Origin: CAZLYF01 sp964586835
Lineage (GTDB): Bacteria > Bacillota > Clostridia > Christensenellales > Aristaeellaceae
Reading direction: 5' to 3'
DNA length: 64,000 nucleotides
NCBI GenBank assembly: GCA_964586835.1
Contig: CAZPIC010000009.1
Location: forward strand, 4,005-68,004
Part shown: piece by piece, positions 25,944-35,938 of the stretch
How the letters are laid out: each line of letters starts with the position of its first letter
How positions within the stretch are numbered: position 1 is the first letter of the stretch
The notes under the pieces: generated by a model
What the model saw: only the letters and a program-made list of their open reading frames with translations
Database searches by the model: none
Told to the model about the DNA's origin: nothing
Position numbers and translations under genes: made by a program

Positions 25944-27872
25944 CTACGGGCACGTCTCGCTCTCCAGACAATCTGTCTCCGCCGCCTCCCAGGCCTGGTA
26001 TTCCTCCTCAAGACGCCCAAGCAGCGCGTGGCGGGCGCGTGCCACCTCTGCGGCCTTTTCCGGATCAGCATATACACCAGGGTCCGCAAGGCGGGCTTCC
26101 AGCACAGAAAGGGCGGTTTCTGTAGCCTGCACAGCCTCTTCGGCTGCCCTGAGTGTTTCCTTGAGCCGCCATCGCTTTTCATCAGCAGCTCTTGCGTGTT
26201 TTCTTTCCCTGTTTTGAGCCGTCCTGGTTTTGATGACGACCTCAGGGGTCGTTTGGCCAGATTCCCCCTGGGTCACGCGTACATAACTCTCGTAGTCTCC
26301 GTCATGGACTTGGAGACCTTCAGCCGTCAAGATCAGTATCCTGGTCGCAAAGCGCTTGATAAAGTATCGGTCATGGGAGACCGCAAGGACCGTCCCGTCA
26401 AAATCAGCGAGTGCCTGTTCAAGCACCTCCCGGCTGTCTGCGTCCAGGTGGTTGGTGGGTTCGTCCAACAGCAGAAAATTTCGATGCGCAAGCATCAATT
26501 TCGCAAACGCGAGCCTGGCCCGTTCTCCCCCTGAAAGGGCGCCGACACGCGTGAAAACATCCTCCCCGGTAAACAGAAAATTGCTCAGGGCCCCCCTCAC
26601 GTCGCCTTGGCCGAGAGAAGGATAGTCTCCCCATGCCTCATCAAGCAGTGTTTTCTTGTCATCCAACTGTATCAGCTTCTGGTCAAAGTATCCGATATCC
26701 ACGCCCGCGCCATAGCGAATCTCCCCTCCATCTGACGGTTCCTGTCCGGAAAGGCATCTGAGAAGGGTGGTCTTTCCGATGCCGTTCGCTCCGATCAAAG
26801 CTGCACGGTCACCGGATTTTAGCTCGAGGTTCAAATCCTGAAACACGGTTCTGCCATCATATTTCTTGCTCAACGCGTAGACCTGCAGGGCATCATACCC
26901 CATCCTCCGGCCTGCACTGAAGCTGAACCTCGCCCGTCTGGTTTCTTCCGGCTTGTCAAGAAGCGACATCTTCTCAAGGACCTTCTCCCGGCTTTCTGCG
27001 GCGCGTATGGATTTTTCACGGTTGAAGCTCCGAAGGCGCTCAATGATAGCCTGTTGCCTCGAGATTTCTTTTTGCTGCAGCCTGTAGGCACGCACCCGGC
27101 TGTCAAAGCGCTCAGCCCTCTGTTGCAGATACTGGCTGTAGTTTCCATGATACTGTTCGGATACGCCAAAGAGAATCTCGGTCACCCCTGTGCAGACCCG
27201 GTCCAGAAAATACCTGTCATGCGAAACGACGATGATGGAGCCGCGAAAGGCATTCAGATAGTCCTCCAGCCACACCAGCGCGTCCAGATCAAGGTGGTTG
27301 GTCGGCTCGTCCAGAAGCATCAGGTCCGGACTTCTCATCAGCAGCGCCGCCAGGCTGAGGCGTGTCAATTCGCCTCCGCTCAGCTTTGCGACAGGCTGTT
27401 CCTGCCGCTGGGGCGAAAAGCCCAAGCCCGAAAGCACCCCCTGAATTCTGGAAGGGACCGCATAGCCTTCCTCTGCTTCATAGCGCCTGCTCAGCCTTTC
27501 ATATTCCTCCGCGAGCTCCGTGAAGCGCTGTGCCGACAGCGGCTCGGCCATCTCATGCTCCAAGTGGCGCATGCGTTTTTCTATGGCGTGAAGGTGCAAA
27601 AAGACATCCTGCATCGTCTCCAGCGCCGTCTTCTCAGGCGAACTCCTGACAAGCTGGGCAAGATATCCCGTGCGCGTTCCCTTCAGAAGGGTCAGCTGGC
27701 CGCTGTCCGCTGAAAGCTCTCCGGCTAAAATACGCAGCAATGTCGTTTTTCCACAGCCATTGACCCCTACCAGGCCCATTCTCGCCTTGTTTGTCAGAGT
27801 GATGCTGATGTCGCGCAGCACCTCATGAGCACCGAAGGACTTGGACAGATTCCTTGCAGTCAGAATGGTCAC
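25944..27872 (-). CDS. ABC-F family ATPase
   Basis: A soluble 642-residue protein with two ABC ATPase domains and no membrane segment, so a ribosome-acting ABC-F protein and not a transporter. Walker A motifs are GVNGCGKTT (about 36) and GANGIGKTT (about 355), signatures LSGGELTRL and LSGGERARL, with LLLDEPTNHLD twice. The linker between domains (about 230-310) is charged and helical, and a coiled-coil tail follows residue 540. ABC-F proteins resolve stalled ribosomes or confer antibiotic protection; the tail and linker lengths suggest a housekeeping Uup/YdiF-like member. GTG start with GGAGGAAGG upstream. It follows the secG terminator. Confidence 0.93.
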   Translation of the reverse strand: MTILTARNLSKSFGAHEVLRDISITLTNKARMGLVGVNGCGKTTLLRILAGELSADSGQLTLLKGTRTGYLAQLVRSSPEKTALETMQDVFLHLHAIEKRMRHLEHEMAEPLSAQRFTELAEEYERLSRRYEAEEGYAVPSRIQGVLSGLGFSPQRQEQPVAKLSGGELTRLSLAALLMRSPDLMLLDEPTNHLDLDALVWLEDYLNAFRGSIIVVSHDRYFLDRVCTGVTEILFGVSEQYHGNYSQYLQQRAERFDSRVRAYRLQQKEISRQQAIIERLRSFNREKSIRAAESREKVLEKMSLLDKPEETRRARFSFSAGRRMGYDALQVYALSKKYDGRTVFQDLNLELKSGDRAALIGANGIGKTTLLRCLSGQEPSDGGEIRYGAGVDIGYFDQKLIQLDDKKTLLDEAWGDYPSLGQGDVRGALSNFLFTGEDVFTRVGALSGGERARLAFAKLMLAHRNFLLLDEPTNHLDADSREVLEQALADFDGTVLAVSHDRYFIKRFATRILILTAEGLQVHDGDYESYVRVTQGESGQTTPEVVIKTRTAQNRERKHARAADEKRWRLKETLRAAEEAVQATETALSVLEARLADPGVYADPEKAAEVARARHALLGRLEEEYQAWEAAETDCLESETCP

Positions 27873-27898
27873 AGGCAGCCTTCCTCCAACAGGGCATA

Positions 27899-27930
27899 CA
27901 AAAGAAAAGCCGGCGCGGCGCGGCGGCTTT
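27899..27930 (-). terminator. Intrinsic terminator after secG
   Basis: On the minus strand AAAGCCG / CGGCTTT encloses a GC-rich inner part and is followed by TCTTTT. It separates secG from the ABC-F gene. Confidence 0.75.
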
Positions 27931-27952
27931 CACGGACAGATCGCGTGAGCTG

Positions 27953-28195
27953 TCAGGCGATAAATATCATCAGAAGGGCGATGGTAATAAAGGCCACCGC
28001 AGAAACCTTGGTCAGCAGCGCCAGCCTTCCTTGCAGCGTCTTTGCCTTGTTCTTGCCGAAAAAACTCTCACCACTGCCTCCGCCACCCAGCGCCGACAGA
28101 GCGTCTGCATCGCCCTTTTGCAGCAGGACCGAGACAATCATGACAACCGACGCGGCCATCAGCAGGATCGTCATCACCAGTTTGCCAACCGACAT
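27953..28195 (-). CDS. secG: Preprotein translocase subunit SecG
   Basis: An 80-residue protein with two transmembrane helices (about 6-26 and 58-78) joined by the conserved LLQKGDADALSALGGG loop and the GESFFGKNKAKT motif. SecG assists SecYE in protein export. The second of two close ATGs was chosen because GGGGG lies 7 bases before it. In many Bacillota secG precedes rnr and smpB, but here it is followed by a terminator and an ABC-F gene. Confidence 0.9.
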   Translation of the reverse strand: MSVGKLVMTILLMAASVVMIVSVLLQKGDADALSALGGGGSGESFFGKNKAKTLQGRLALLTKVSAVAFITIALLMIFIA

Positions 28196-28225
28196 TCCCA
28201 TACCCCCTTCATCTACGCAGAGCAC

Positions 28226-28254
28226 ATCTTAGCACAGGCACATCGCTTTCGCAA
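28226..28254 (-). promoter_or_regulatory. secG promoter
   Basis: TTGCGA (28249-28254), a 17-base spacer and TAAGAT (28226-28231), about 30 bases before the secG start. Confidence 0.6.
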
Positions 28255-28289
28255 GCATTTGCAGGTGATCCGCGCACGAGCCCCCCCGC

Positions 28290-28901
28290 CTAATCCGACT
28301 CCGCCACGCGGGTCTTTACGGGCGGAAGAAATCCCTCGATCGCCCGGGCCACAGCGTCTCTTCCTTCTCCCGTTACAGAAGAATACGCGATCAGCTCCCA
28401 AGGCTGGACGGCCAGCGCACGGCCGATGCGCTGAAGGTTCCGCGACCGCTGCGCCCGGGAAATTTTATCGGCCTTCATAGCTACCGTGACGAACGGAAAT
28501 GCTGCGGTTCGCAAAAACGCGTTCATGTCGCGGTCATCCGCGGAAGGTTCGTGGCGGATATCCACCAGGTGCAACGCTGCCGCCAGCGTTGATGCTTCCC
28601 GGAAATATCCGTCGATCATCCTGGCCCAACGCTCTTTCTCCCCCTTGCTCACCCGCGCGTAGCCATAACCAGGCAAGTCTACCAGATGAAAGCGTCCTTC
28701 GACAAGGTAGATATTGATCAGCGCGGTCTTTCCTGGCGTCGTGCTTGTGCGGGCAAGGCGCTTTTCACCGCACAGGGAATTGATCAAGCTGCTTTTTCCC
28801 ACATTGCTTCTGCCCGACAGGACGATCTGTGGCAGCCCGCAGCCCTGAAAGTTACCATAAGTGGCAAGGCTCGTAATGAATCTAAGCTTTTTTAGTGCCA
28901 T
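28290..28901 (-). CDS. engB: Ribosome-biogenesis GTPase EngB (YsxC)
   Basis: A 203-residue GTPase needed for 50S subunit assembly. G1 is GRSNVGKSS at 30-38, G2 lies in TSTTPGKT, G3 is DLPGYG and G4 is KADK. It starts 3 bases after the lon stop, and the lon-engB (ysxC) pair is conserved in Bacillota. No terminator is obvious after it. Confidence 0.95.
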   Translation of the reverse strand: MALKKLRFITSLATYGNFQGCGLPQIVLSGRSNVGKSSLINSLCGEKRLARTSTTPGKTALINIYLVEGRFHLVDLPGYGYARVSKGEKERWARMIDGYFREASTLAAALHLVDIRHEPSADDRDMNAFLRTAAFPFVTVAMKADKISRAQRSRNLQRIGRALAVQPWELIAYSSVTGEGRDAVARAIEGFLPPVKTRVAESD

Positions 28902-28904
28902 GGC

Positions 28905-31247
28905 TCAGTGTTCCTCAGGCAACGCGATCCTGAGTACATCGCTGATGGAGTCCACATACTCCACGCGAAACTTGCCAAGGATATGCTCCGGGATTTCTTC
29001 GACATCCTTTTTGTTTTCACGGGGCAGGATTACCAGTGAGATCCCCGCGCGGTAGGCGGCAAGCAGCTTTTCCTTCACCCCTCCGATCGGCAACACCCTG
29101 CCTCCCAGAGTGATCTCCCCCGTCATGGCAAGTCCAGGCCTGACAGGCCGCTTGGTGAGCGCGGACACCAGAGCCGTCGCCATGGTGACACCGGCTGAAG
29201 GTCCATCCTTTGGGACCGCGCCTTCAGGAACGTGGATATGGATATCCATCTTCTGCGGGAAGTCATCATCCAGGCCAAACGCCTCGCCATGGGCACGAAC
29301 CCAGGACAGGGCAGCGTGGCCGCTTTCCTTCATAACGTCGCCCAGATGGCCCGTCAGGTTCAGTTTCCCGTTTCCAGGCATGACGACGCATTCTACTGCC
29401 AGCATTTCACCGCCCACCTGCGTGTAGGCCATTCCGTTGACGATGCCAGGCAGCGGTTCCTCTGGAGGTTTGTCGCGGAGGTAGCGTTCTGCGCCCAGAT
29501 ATTTCCTGGCGATCGTCGGCGTAACGGATACTGTCTTCCTGTCCTGGTCAAGCATGTCCACGGCAGCTTTACGCACGATTTTTGCCAGCATTCTCGCAAG
29601 GGTCCGGACGCCCGCTTCGCGCGTGTATCCCTCTATGACAAACCTCAGCGCATCGGGCCTGATCTTCACGGCACCTCTGGGCAGCCCGTTTTCCCCAAGC
29701 TGTTTCTTTACCAGGTGAAGCCTCGCGATCTGCAGCTTCTCTTCCTCCGTATAGCTGGGCACCTCAATCAGTTCCATCCTGTCCCTGAGTGGGGGCGGAA
29801 TATTTTCCTCGATATTGGCTGTTGTGACGAACATCACGCGGCTCAGATCAAACGGTACCTCCAGATAATGATCGCGAAAGCCGGCGTTTTGCTCACTGTC
29901 GAGCACTTCAAGCATGGCACTGGCGGGATCGCCTCTGAAGTCATTTCCCATCTTGTCGATTTCATCAAACAGAAAAACGGGGTTCATCGTACCCGCGCGC
30001 TTGAGCCCCGCGACCACCCGCCCGGGAATGGCGCCGATATAGGTGCGCCGATGGCCAAATATTTCCGCCTCATCGCGCACTCCCCCCAGTGACATCTGCA
30101 CAAACTCCCGGCCCATGGCCTGCGCAATCGCCCGGACAATGGAGGTCTTTCCTACACCGGGAGGCCCCACAAAACAGAGGATAGGGCCCTTCATGCTGGC
30201 GGACGCGTCCTCTTCAAGGCGTATTCCCAGCACAGCCAGGTATTCAATGATGCGCTCCTTGACCTGGCGCATCCCGTAATGGTTCCGGTCCAAAACTCGT
30301 CTGGCGCGGTCCAGGGAAACGCGGTCCCGTGAATACTTGCCCCAGGGCAGCTCAAAGAGCCACTCCAGGTAGTTTTCGCTGACGGTGATCTCAGGGGTCC
30401 CTGGCGACATGCGGGCGAGCCGGTCGATTTCCTTCTGGGCCTTTTCTCTGGCTTCGTCGTTCATCGGTGTCTTTTTAAGCAGGCTGCGGAACTCGTCAAG
30501 GTCATCCTCTTCGTCCTCACCAAGTTCTTCCTGGATCGCCTTCATCTGTTCCCGAAGATAATAATCCTTCTGGTTTTTGTCGATCTGGCTCTTGATCCGC
30601 ATCTGTACTGTTTTTTCCACACCGGCGAACTTGATCTCCCTTGCCAGGCATACGCACAGCACTTCCAGGCGTTCCATGGGGTTCGCCTTGCCCAAAATCT
30701 CCTGACGGTCCTCTATGCGCGACAGCGTATTGGCTGCGATCACATCAGCCAGTTCGTCCGGGTTCTCAACCGCCTTTACCGACCGCAGCAGTTCGCCGGA
30801 CACGCGTCCGCTCGCATCGGCAAAATGCTCGAAATACTTCTGCGTAATCCGAATGAGCGCTGAAAGCTCAGGTGAATCCATCTCGTCGGTGTACCGGGGG
30901 ATGGGCTCCACCTCCGCCATCCATGCCGATTCATCCTCTATCATGCGCTTGATCAGCGCCCGGCTTTCCCCCTCTACCAGCACGCGAAGGTTGTTGCCTG
31001 GCAAATGCAGCACTTGGCTTAATTTGGCAATGGTTCCCGCGCGGTAGAGTTTGGACAGTCCAGGCTCCTCAGCATCAATGTCCCTCTGCGTAATGACAAA
31101 GATCTTCTGCCCCTCCTGCATGGCACGTTCAATGGTCGCCACACTGCGGTCCCGGCCAACGTCGAAGTGGAGCACCGTGTGCGGAAAGACCACAAGGCCG
31201 CGAAGGGGCAGCATGGGAAGCTGGATGTATTTTTCGTCCTTGGACAT
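28905..31247 (-). CDS. lon: ATP-dependent Lon protease (LonA)
   Basis: A 780-residue cytoplasmic AAA+ protease for misfolded and regulatory proteins. The N-terminal substrate domain begins LPMLPLRGLVVFPHTV. Walker A GPPGVGKTS is near 355, Walker B FLFDEIDKM near 417, and the catalytic Ser-Lys dyad is Ser in PKDGPSAG (about 681) and Lys about 43 residues later. The ATG follows AGGAGGACACC. It is fourth in the block tig-clpP-clpX-lon-engB and is separated from clpX by 91 bases. I saw no CIRCE or CtsR-type box in that gap. Confidence 0.97.
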   Translation of the reverse strand: MSKDEKYIQLPMLPLRGLVVFPHTVLHFDVGRDRSVATIERAMQEGQKIFVITQRDIDAEEPGLSKLYRAGTIAKLSQVLHLPGNNLRVLVEGESRALIKRMIEDESAWMAEVEPIPRYTDEMDSPELSALIRITQKYFEHFADASGRVSGELLRSVKAVENPDELADVIAANTLSRIEDRQEILGKANPMERLEVLCVCLAREIKFAGVEKTVQMRIKSQIDKNQKDYYLREQMKAIQEELGEDEEDDLDEFRSLLKKTPMNDEAREKAQKEIDRLARMSPGTPEITVSENYLEWLFELPWGKYSRDRVSLDRARRVLDRNHYGMRQVKERIIEYLAVLGIRLEEDASASMKGPILCFVGPPGVGKTSIVRAIAQAMGREFVQMSLGGVRDEAEIFGHRRTYIGAIPGRVVAGLKRAGTMNPVFLFDEIDKMGNDFRGDPASAMLEVLDSEQNAGFRDHYLEVPFDLSRVMFVTTANIEENIPPPLRDRMELIEVPSYTEEEKLQIARLHLVKKQLGENGLPRGAVKIRPDALRFVIEGYTREAGVRTLARMLAKIVRKAAVDMLDQDRKTVSVTPTIARKYLGAERYLRDKPPEEPLPGIVNGMAYTQVGGEMLAVECVVMPGNGKLNLTGHLGDVMKESGHAALSWVRAHGEAFGLDDDFPQKMDIHIHVPEGAVPKDGPSAGVTMATALVSALTKRPVRPGLAMTGEITLGGRVLPIGGVKEKLLAAYRAGISLVILPRENKKDVEEIPEHILGKFRVEYVDSISDVLRIALPEEH

Positions 31248-31338
31248 GGTGTCCTCCTGTCAAAACACCCCTTCCTACCCGGAGGCGGAAGAGGTCTTGA
31301 AAAACGCGACGACCAAAGCAGCCCTCAGGTGGGCACGG

Positions 31339-32649
31339 TCAGGAAGCGTCTTCCGTCAGGGGTCTTTCGGTTCTGACCGGCTGCCTCTTCGTTCTTGCCG
31401 GCAGCGCAGCAGGCGCATCGCGAACGAGTTGTGGCCGGATCCCTTTCCCGTCGTCATCCGGAACGACAAGACACTTTCTGACATCGGCCTGCGAGGGGAG
31501 CTCAAACATCGTGTCCATGAGCGCCGCCTCTATGATGGCGCGTAGTCCCCGGGCCCCCGTCTTTCGCTCAATCGCCTCCTGTGCGACAAGGCGGAGAGCC
31601 TCCTCGCTGAAGGAGAGCTCTACGCCGTCCAGCTCAAACAAACGCTGATACTGTCGGACGATCGCGTTCTTAGGCTCTGTCAGAATGCGGATCAGGGTTT
31701 CCCCGTCATGGGGTTCCAAGCCCAGTACAACGGGAATGCGCCCGACGAGTTCCGGAATCAATCCATACTTGACCAGGTCATCGGGGCGGGCATGCTTGAA
31801 AAGTTTCCCGCTTCGCCGGTGGGATGTTTCCTCCGTTGCAGCCCCAAAGCCCATCTGTCGGTCGCCCATCCGCGCGCCGATGATAGCTTCGAGACCATCA
31901 AATGCTCCGCCACAAATGAACAGGATATTGGAGGTGTCGATGCGTATGCATTCCTGCTGAGGATGCTTACGTCCTCCCTGCGGTGGCACATTGGCAATGG
32001 TCCCCTCAAGGATCTTTAGAAGCGCCTGCTGGACCCCTTCACCGCTCACATCCCGCGTGATGGACACATTTTCACTTTTTCGAGCGATTTTATCGATTTC
32101 GTCCAGATAGATGATCCCTTGTTCCGCTGAGGAGACGTTCCCATCTGCCGACTGGATCAGCCTGAGAAGGATATTTTCAACGTCCTCGCCCACGTAGCCC
32201 GCTTCCGTCAGCGAGGTAGCGTCAGCGATAGCGAAGGGCACATGGAGAATTTTGGCGAGCGTCTGCGCCAGATAGGTTTTCCCGGTCCCGGTTGCCCCGA
32301 TCATGAGGATATTCGACTTTTGCAGTTCCACATCCTCATCCCCGCTGCCTGAGCGGATGCGTTTATAATGGTTGTAGACCGCGACACACAGGGCGCGCTT
32401 CGTCCTTTCCTGGCCGATCACATACTCGTCAAGCGTCTTTTTGATGTCCACCGGGAGCGGAAGCTTTGTTCTGCCTGTCTTTCTTGAAACCGGTTTGACT
32501 TCCTCCCGAAGGATTTCGCCACACAGGTCGACACATTCATTGCAAATGTAAGCGCCAGGCCCTGCGATCAGGCGCTTGACATCCGTCTGCGACTTGCCAC
32601 AGAAGCTGCATCTGTGCAGTTTCTTTGGTTCGTTTGGTTCCTTAGGCAT
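31339..32649 (-). CDS. clpX: ATP-dependent Clp protease ATPase subunit ClpX
   Basis: A 436-residue AAA+ unfoldase that feeds substrates to ClpP. The N-terminal zinc domain has Cys14, Cys17, Cys36 and Cys39. Walker A is GATGTGKTY, Walker B IYLDEIDKIA, and the ClpP-docking loop has an IGF-like MGFG. The ATG is inside the 3' end of clpP (8-base overlap) and has GGTGGTGG upstream. The C-terminus after about residue 405 is short and basic. Confidence 0.97.
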   Translation of the reverse strand: MPKEPNEPKKLHRCSFCGKSQTDVKRLIAGPGAYICNECVDLCGEILREEVKPVSRKTGRTKLPLPVDIKKTLDEYVIGQERTKRALCVAVYNHYKRIRSGSGDEDVELQKSNILMIGATGTGKTYLAQTLAKILHVPFAIADATSLTEAGYVGEDVENILLRLIQSADGNVSSAEQGIIYLDEIDKIARKSENVSITRDVSGEGVQQALLKILEGTIANVPPQGGRKHPQQECIRIDTSNILFICGGAFDGLEAIIGARMGDRQMGFGAATEETSHRRSGKLFKHARPDDLVKYGLIPELVGRIPVVLGLEPHDGETLIRILTEPKNAIVRQYQRLFELDGVELSFSEEALRLVAQEAIERKTGARGLRAIIEAALMDTMFELPSQADVRKCLVVPDDDGKGIRPQLVRDAPAALPARTKRQPVRTERPLTEDAS

Positions 32650-33250
32650 CGCCACCACCGCCAGATCTGGGCGCATAGATCTCGTCCACAATGCCGTAGT
32701 CAAGAGCTTCCTGCGCGGACATAAAATAGTCCCTCTCCATGTCCCTCGCCACGCGCTCCACTTCCTGTCCAGACATCTGGGCAATCATCTCAATCATTTT
32801 CTTTTTTGTTTTCTGCAGCCATTCGGCGCGGATGGTCACGTCAGACGAAGGCCCTTCCGCGCCGCCAGAGGGCTGATGGATCATGACTTCGCTGTTTGGC
32901 AGAGCCATGCGCTTTCCCTTCTCACCCGCCATCAGCAAAAAGGCCCCCATCGAAGCAGCCATGCCGACGCATACCGTCCTGACTGGTGATTTGATGTGCC
33001 GCATGGTATCAAAGATGGCCATTCCAGCCGTCACAGAGCCCCCAGGGCTATTGATATACAGCGAGATGTCAGCGCTGGGATTGTCCATCTCAAGAAAAAG
33101 AAGCTGGGCTACCACCGTGTTTGCCAGCCCGTCGTTGATGGGACCGGCCAGGAAAACAATACGGTCCCTGAGAAGGCGGGAATAGATGTCAAAAGACCTT
33201 TCGCCGCTCCCACTCCGCTCGATAACATATGGTATCAGATACTCTCCCAT
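32642..33250 (-). CDS. clpP: ATP-dependent Clp protease proteolytic subunit ClpP
   Basis: A 202-residue serine protease forming the tetradecameric chamber used by ClpX. The catalytic triad is Ser100 (GMAASMG), His125 (MIHQPSGG) and Asp174 (MERDYF). The start was set at MGEYLIPYV, with AAGGGG 6 bases upstream; an ATG five codons earlier overlaps the tig stop as ATGA and is the alternative. Confidence 0.97.
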   Translation of the reverse strand: MGEYLIPYVIERSGSGERSFDIYSRLLRDRIVFLAGPINDGLANTVVAQLLFLEMDNPSADISLYINSPGGSVTAGMAIFDTMRHIKSPVRTVCVGMAASMGAFLLMAGEKGKRMALPNSEVMIHQPSGGAEGPSSDVTIRAEWLQKTKKKMIEMIAQMSGQEVERVARDMERDYFMSAQEALDYGIVDEIYAPRSGGGGDA

Positions 33251-33261
33251 GTCTTTCCCCT

Positions 33262-34641
33262 TCATTCATCCTCTTCCGCCGCTTCCGGCGGCACCGCCTC
33301 CTCCATCCCGGCCAAAGCCTCCTCCACCGAGGCGCTGGGCTCCTCCGTTTCCTGCACGATGATTTCCGCAGCATCCCTGAGGAGCTTCACAACCTTTGCG
33401 GACGTGGCGGCTTCCTTGTAATACTCCAACTGTGCCTCGTTGAGGCCTGCCTTGTATCCGTCCAAATCTCTGCCGTCCTTCGGTGCACGGGCGGCCATCT
33501 CCTTGTCAATCTCCTCCTGGGTCGGGACGACGTCCTCACGCTTCCTGATCTCATCGAGCACCAGCTGCGTCTTGACGCGCAGGGCTGCTTCAGGCCTGTA
33601 CATCTCCCGAACCTGTTCTTCAGAGGTACCCGTATACCTCAGATAATCACGGTACTGGAGGCCCTGGTACGCAATCCTCATACGCAGGTTGCGGACCATA
33701 ACGTCCATCTCGTCCTCAATCATGGCATCGGGGATGTCGCAGTCGGAGGCATCCACCGCTTGCAGGATCAGGCTATCTTCCAGCTTTGCCTCAGCCTGCT
33801 TTTCTCTTTGTTCCTCAAGCTCCTTTACGATCGCTTCCCGATATTGTGCAAAGGTCGTGTGCATGGACACGTCTGCTGCGAATTCATCGTCCAGCTCCGG
33901 CCGCAGATCGCGGCTGATCTCGTTGAGCTTAATTTGGAACAATGCCTCCTTGCCCGCAAGACTCTCCTGATGGTAATCCTCAGGAAACTGCACGCGGACT
34001 TCCTTCTCTTCACCGGGAAGCATCCCGATGATGCCGTCCTCAAAGCCGGGAATAAAGGCACCTTTTCCAAGGACGAGGCGGTATCCCTCCGCTGAACCAC
34101 CTTCAAAAAGAGCCCCGTCCATGGTCCCTGTATAATCAATGCTGACCCTGTCGCCAGACTCCGCGGGATCATCGGTCACATCCTGACTGGTCGTGACCCG
34201 CAGGACATCCTGCTCAATACGGGCTTCGATACTTTCCTCCGAAACAGGCGGAAGATACTTCACTCCCTTGAGTCCCCGGTAATCGCCTAAGACGACATCC
34301 GGCCGGACATAGACCTCTGCTGTGAATTTCAGTTCCTTCCCGGAACCGATCTGATCCAAGCTGATGTTCGGCCGGTCTACTGGAAAGAGGGCTTCCTGAT
34401 CCACCGCTTCGCGATAGACGTCAGGAAAAACGAGGTCAAAAGCCTCGTTATAAAAGAAATCTTCCCCGTAGAGGGTCTCAATGAATTTCCGGGGGGCCTT
34501 GCCCTTCCTGAAACCCGGGACATTGACACGCGAGCGCAGCTTGAGATATGCCTTTTGCAGCGCGGAGTCAAACTCCTCGGTGGGGACTCCGAAGGATATC
34601 TTCACCCTGTTGCTGGATAGCTTTTCAACCGAATAACTCAT
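33262..34641 (-). CDS. tig: Trigger factor
   Basis: A 459-residue ribosome-bound chaperone with peptidyl-prolyl isomerase activity. The ribosome-docking signature VPGFRKGKAPRKFIE is at about 40-54, the FKBP-like domain at about 155-240 (GDRVSIDYTGTMDG), and the C-terminal substrate-cradle domain follows, ending in an acidic tail. The ATG follows GGAGGCCCTG. It heads the proteostasis operon with clpP, clpX, lon and engB. Confidence 0.95.
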   Translation of the reverse strand: MSYSVEKLSSNRVKISFGVPTEEFDSALQKAYLKLRSRVNVPGFRKGKAPRKFIETLYGEDFFYNEAFDLVFPDVYREAVDQEALFPVDRPNISLDQIGSGKELKFTAEVYVRPDVVLGDYRGLKGVKYLPPVSEESIEARIEQDVLRVTTSQDVTDDPAESGDRVSIDYTGTMDGALFEGGSAEGYRLVLGKGAFIPGFEDGIIGMLPGEEKEVRVQFPEDYHQESLAGKEALFQIKLNEISRDLRPELDDEFAADVSMHTTFAQYREAIVKELEEQREKQAEAKLEDSLILQAVDASDCDIPDAMIEDEMDVMVRNLRMRIAYQGLQYRDYLRYTGTSEEQVREMYRPEAALRVKTQLVLDEIRKREDVVPTQEEIDKEMAARAPKDGRDLDGYKAGLNEAQLEYYKEAATSAKVVKLLRDAAEIIVQETEEPSASVEEALAGMEEAVPPEAAEEDE

Positions 34642-34696
34642 CAGGGCCTCCAAACGACAATCGTTTGCGATCCCCTTCACGGAAATCGCTATGTGT

Positions 34697-34725
34697 ATGT
34701 TAACATCCGGTGAGGGCGCATGCAA
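34697..34725 (-). promoter_or_regulatory. tig-clpP-clpX operon promoter
   Basis: TTGCAT (34720-34725), a 17-base spacer and TAACAT (34697-34702) on the minus strand, about 55 bases before tig. Confidence 0.5.
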
Positions 34726-34879
34726 GCATATGCATCCATGTTTACAGCACCTTGCAGGCCTTCTGACACCGGGCCCCTTTCTTCTCAGCCCGCAGCACCT
34801 GTGTTATACTTTTGTCTGGGCGGAATCCCGGGTGGCTCGGTCCCCGGCGGTCTCCGTTCTGCAGGGGGAGGATCACGGT

Positions 34880-35938
34880 ATGGACGAGCCTTTCTGGCAG
34901 AAATTTCAGCGATTTTTTTCAACTCTTGGTACCGATGTCTTTTTGCTGAACGACAGTGGGCAAAGCCTTTTTCTCTCTGAGAATCCCCCTGAAAGCCTTC
35001 CTTCGGGGCTGGATCTCGGTGCTCCGGTCGTCAGCGGCGGGTTTCTTTTCCAGAAGCTTTCCACCACTCCCACGCTCTTTCTGGCTGTACGTGTGGGGAC
35101 GGAAGCAGACAGGCTGATCAGGCTGAGTGCCTCCCTGCTTGAAGCCCTGATGACAGGACCTTCTCCCTCTGACAGTTTTGACGACGCTTACCGCGAGATG
35201 CTGCTCCATGAGCTCCAGCCCACGGAGACAGAAGCCCTTGCCAGCCGTTTCGGGTTGAAGCTGCACCAAAGAAGGTGTGTAATTCTTTTACATCTGATCC
35301 CAGCACGAGGACGAAGCCCCTACAGCATGCTGCAGCAGTCCGTTCCCCTGACGGGCGACGACGTCCTTGTGCCCCTGGACAGCCACTGGATAGCCCTGGT
35401 CAAGGATATGGCGGATATGGCTGACACAGGGGAACTCAGGGAATACGCATCGGCGCTGAGGGAAACCATCCTTGAGGAAGAGGGCCTCCAGGTCATGGTA
35501 GGCATCGGCGAGCCTTCTCCGTCGCTTCATGACCTGTCCCTGAGCTGTCGCCAGGCCAGAAAGGCTCTGGAGCTTGGATGCGTTTTCCGTGAGACGGAGC
35601 ATATCCATGTTTATCGGACGATGCTGCTTGAGAGGCTTCTTGCCGATATCCCTCCTGAAACAGCGTCGCACTACCACGGGCTTCTCTTCAACCGAAGAAC
35701 CGCACACCTGTTTAATGAAGAAACACTCAAGACCGTCAACATGTTTCTCGCGAAGGATCTAAACCTGTCGGATACCGCGCGGCACCTCTACATCCACCGC
35801 AATACCCTTGTATACCGCCTGGATAAAATCCATCGGCTCTCGGGGCTTGACTTAAGGCGCTTTGAAGATGCAGTCACGTTCAAGCTTCTCCATGACCTAA
35901 AAAAGTGTTCAAAAACCAAACGCAGGAAGATATCATGA
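34880..35938 (+). CDS. PucR/CdaR-family transcriptional regulator
   Basis: A 352-residue regulator. The C-terminal PucR-type helix-turn-helix is clear at about 285-345: FLAKDLNLSDTARHLYIHRNTLVYRLDKI. The middle (about 130-255) matches the GGDEF-like domain of CdaR/PucR proteins. The N-terminal 100 residues are a small possible sensor domain without recognised motif. The start is the ATG after GGGAGG. A -10-like TATACT lies at 34805-34810 with a poor -35. It overlaps the ctpA start by ATGA, so it may regulate that protease, or be co-expressed with it by chance. Confidence 0.85.
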   Translation: MDEPFWQKFQRFFSTLGTDVFLLNDSGQSLFLSENPPESLPSGLDLGAPVVSGGFLFQKLSTTPTLFLAVRVGTEADRLIRLSASLLEALMTGPSPSDSFDDAYREMLLHELQPTETEALASRFGLKLHQRRCVILLHLIPARGRSPYSMLQQSVPLTGDDVLVPLDSHWIALVKDMADMADTGELREYASALRETILEEEGLQVMVGIGEPSPSLHDLSLSCRQARKALELGCVFRETEHIHVYRTMLLERLLADIPPETASHYHGLLFNRRTAHLFNEETLKTVNMFLAKDLNLSDTARHLYIHRNTLVYRLDKIHRLSGLDLRRFEDAVTFKLLHDLKKCSKTKRRKIS